From assembly GCF_000004195.4 (NCBI RefSeq), contig NC_030678.2, forward strand, positions 75,761,404 through 75,825,403: 64,000 nt of DNA. The letters are read 5' to 3'. The translations under genes were made by a program, and so were the position numbers. Shown here in pieces: positions 63,697-64,000 of the stretch. How positions within the stretch are numbered: the first letter of the stretch is position 1; the number at the start of each line of letters is the position of its first letter. Origin of the DNA: Xenopus tropicalis. Lineage: Eukaryota > Chordata > Amphibia > Anura > Pipidae. Below the pieces are notes generated by a model. That model did no database searches, was not told where the DNA came from, and saw nothing but the letters and a program-made list of their open reading frames with translations.

Positions 63697-63760
63697 TGTC
63701 AGACGTGGCGTATTCTTGGCAAGCGTTTTTCAGCTTGCCGAGAATACACCACGTCTGACA
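63697..63760. repeat. 64-bp hairpin, probable tiny MITE
   Basis: TGTCAGACGTGGCGTATTCT…GGCAAGC pairs with GCTTGCCGAGAATACACCACGTCTGACA around an 8-nt T-rich loop, with two or three mismatches. It resembles the CCACGTCTGAC-type ends of short frog MITEs. The target duplication is unclear. Confidence 0.75.
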
Positions 63761-64000
63761 AAATAACCACCATATATAGGGATGCCTGATTTCTCTGGCC
63801 CACAAACGTGCAATGTCCGAAATTCTGTGTCTTAATGGGGATTATATACTCAAGACCCCTCTGAGCTGGCAGGGGTAACTGTAATTCCAGCAGTTGTTAA
63901 ACAATACATAGCAGCACCTAACCCCATGTTTATCTAGTTGGAAATTGTATGAGGCTCCCGTAGCTGGAGTGCACATGATGACCATTCCAACTATGTAAAT

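Overview
The window looks like amphibian nuclear DNA, most likely from a Xenopus-type frog. It carries three spliced vertebrate coding exons, introns of about 10 kb and 29 kb, and no bacterial gene organisation. It is packed with short palindromic DNA transposons typical of frogs: TTAA-flanked T2/Kolobok-type MITEs, hAT MITEs with 8-bp target duplications, 3-bp-TSD MITEs, Tc1, L1/Tx1-type LINE and Penelope-like pieces. Species and repeat-family names come from memory of sequence style, not from a database search.

Gene content: the only recognisable host gene is the 3' end of AATF (apoptosis-antagonising transcription factor / Che-1 / Traube) on the + strand. Its last three coding exons lie at 699-779, 11017-11088 and 40327-40390. 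The splice sites and codon phases agree and the reading frame ends at a TAG. A canonical AATAAA lies 230 nt after the stop. Upstream AATF exons are outside the window. No other host exon was recognised in the last 23 kb.

Layout: 1-11016 is the end of one intron, the first exon and a 10.2-kb intron. That intron holds a 2.7-kb repeat that opens with four consecutive hairpins and then carries ~390-bp tandem units, and two T2-MITEs that share one TTAA. 11089-40326 is the 29-kb last intron. It holds hAT and TTA-flanked MITEs, a ~390-bp foldback, nested T2 elements, a (TA)75 microsatellite joined to a palindrome, a 5'-truncated L1-like LINE, an 866-bp foldback retroelement with a 15-bp target duplication, and a hAT MITE that has grown an internal minisatellite. 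40391-64000 is the 3' UTR and downstream DNA. It holds further MITEs, a second foldback element with a 15-bp target duplication and a hammerhead-like core, a third palindrome inside TA repeats, a degraded Penelope-like reverse-transcriptase remnant, a probable solo LTR, and a dead Tc1 transposon interrupted by another MITE.

Most interesting signal: four separate foldback structures (27.1, 31.5-32.3, 44.4-44.6 and 44.8-45.0 kb) are built around the same GAAACG motif. Two have exact 15-bp target duplications, two abut TA microsatellites, and two show a CTGANGA - stem - GAAA arrangement like a hammerhead ribozyme core. Together with the RT remnant at 47.6-48.1 kb this suggests Penelope-like retroelement termini. 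That is an inference needing a structure search.
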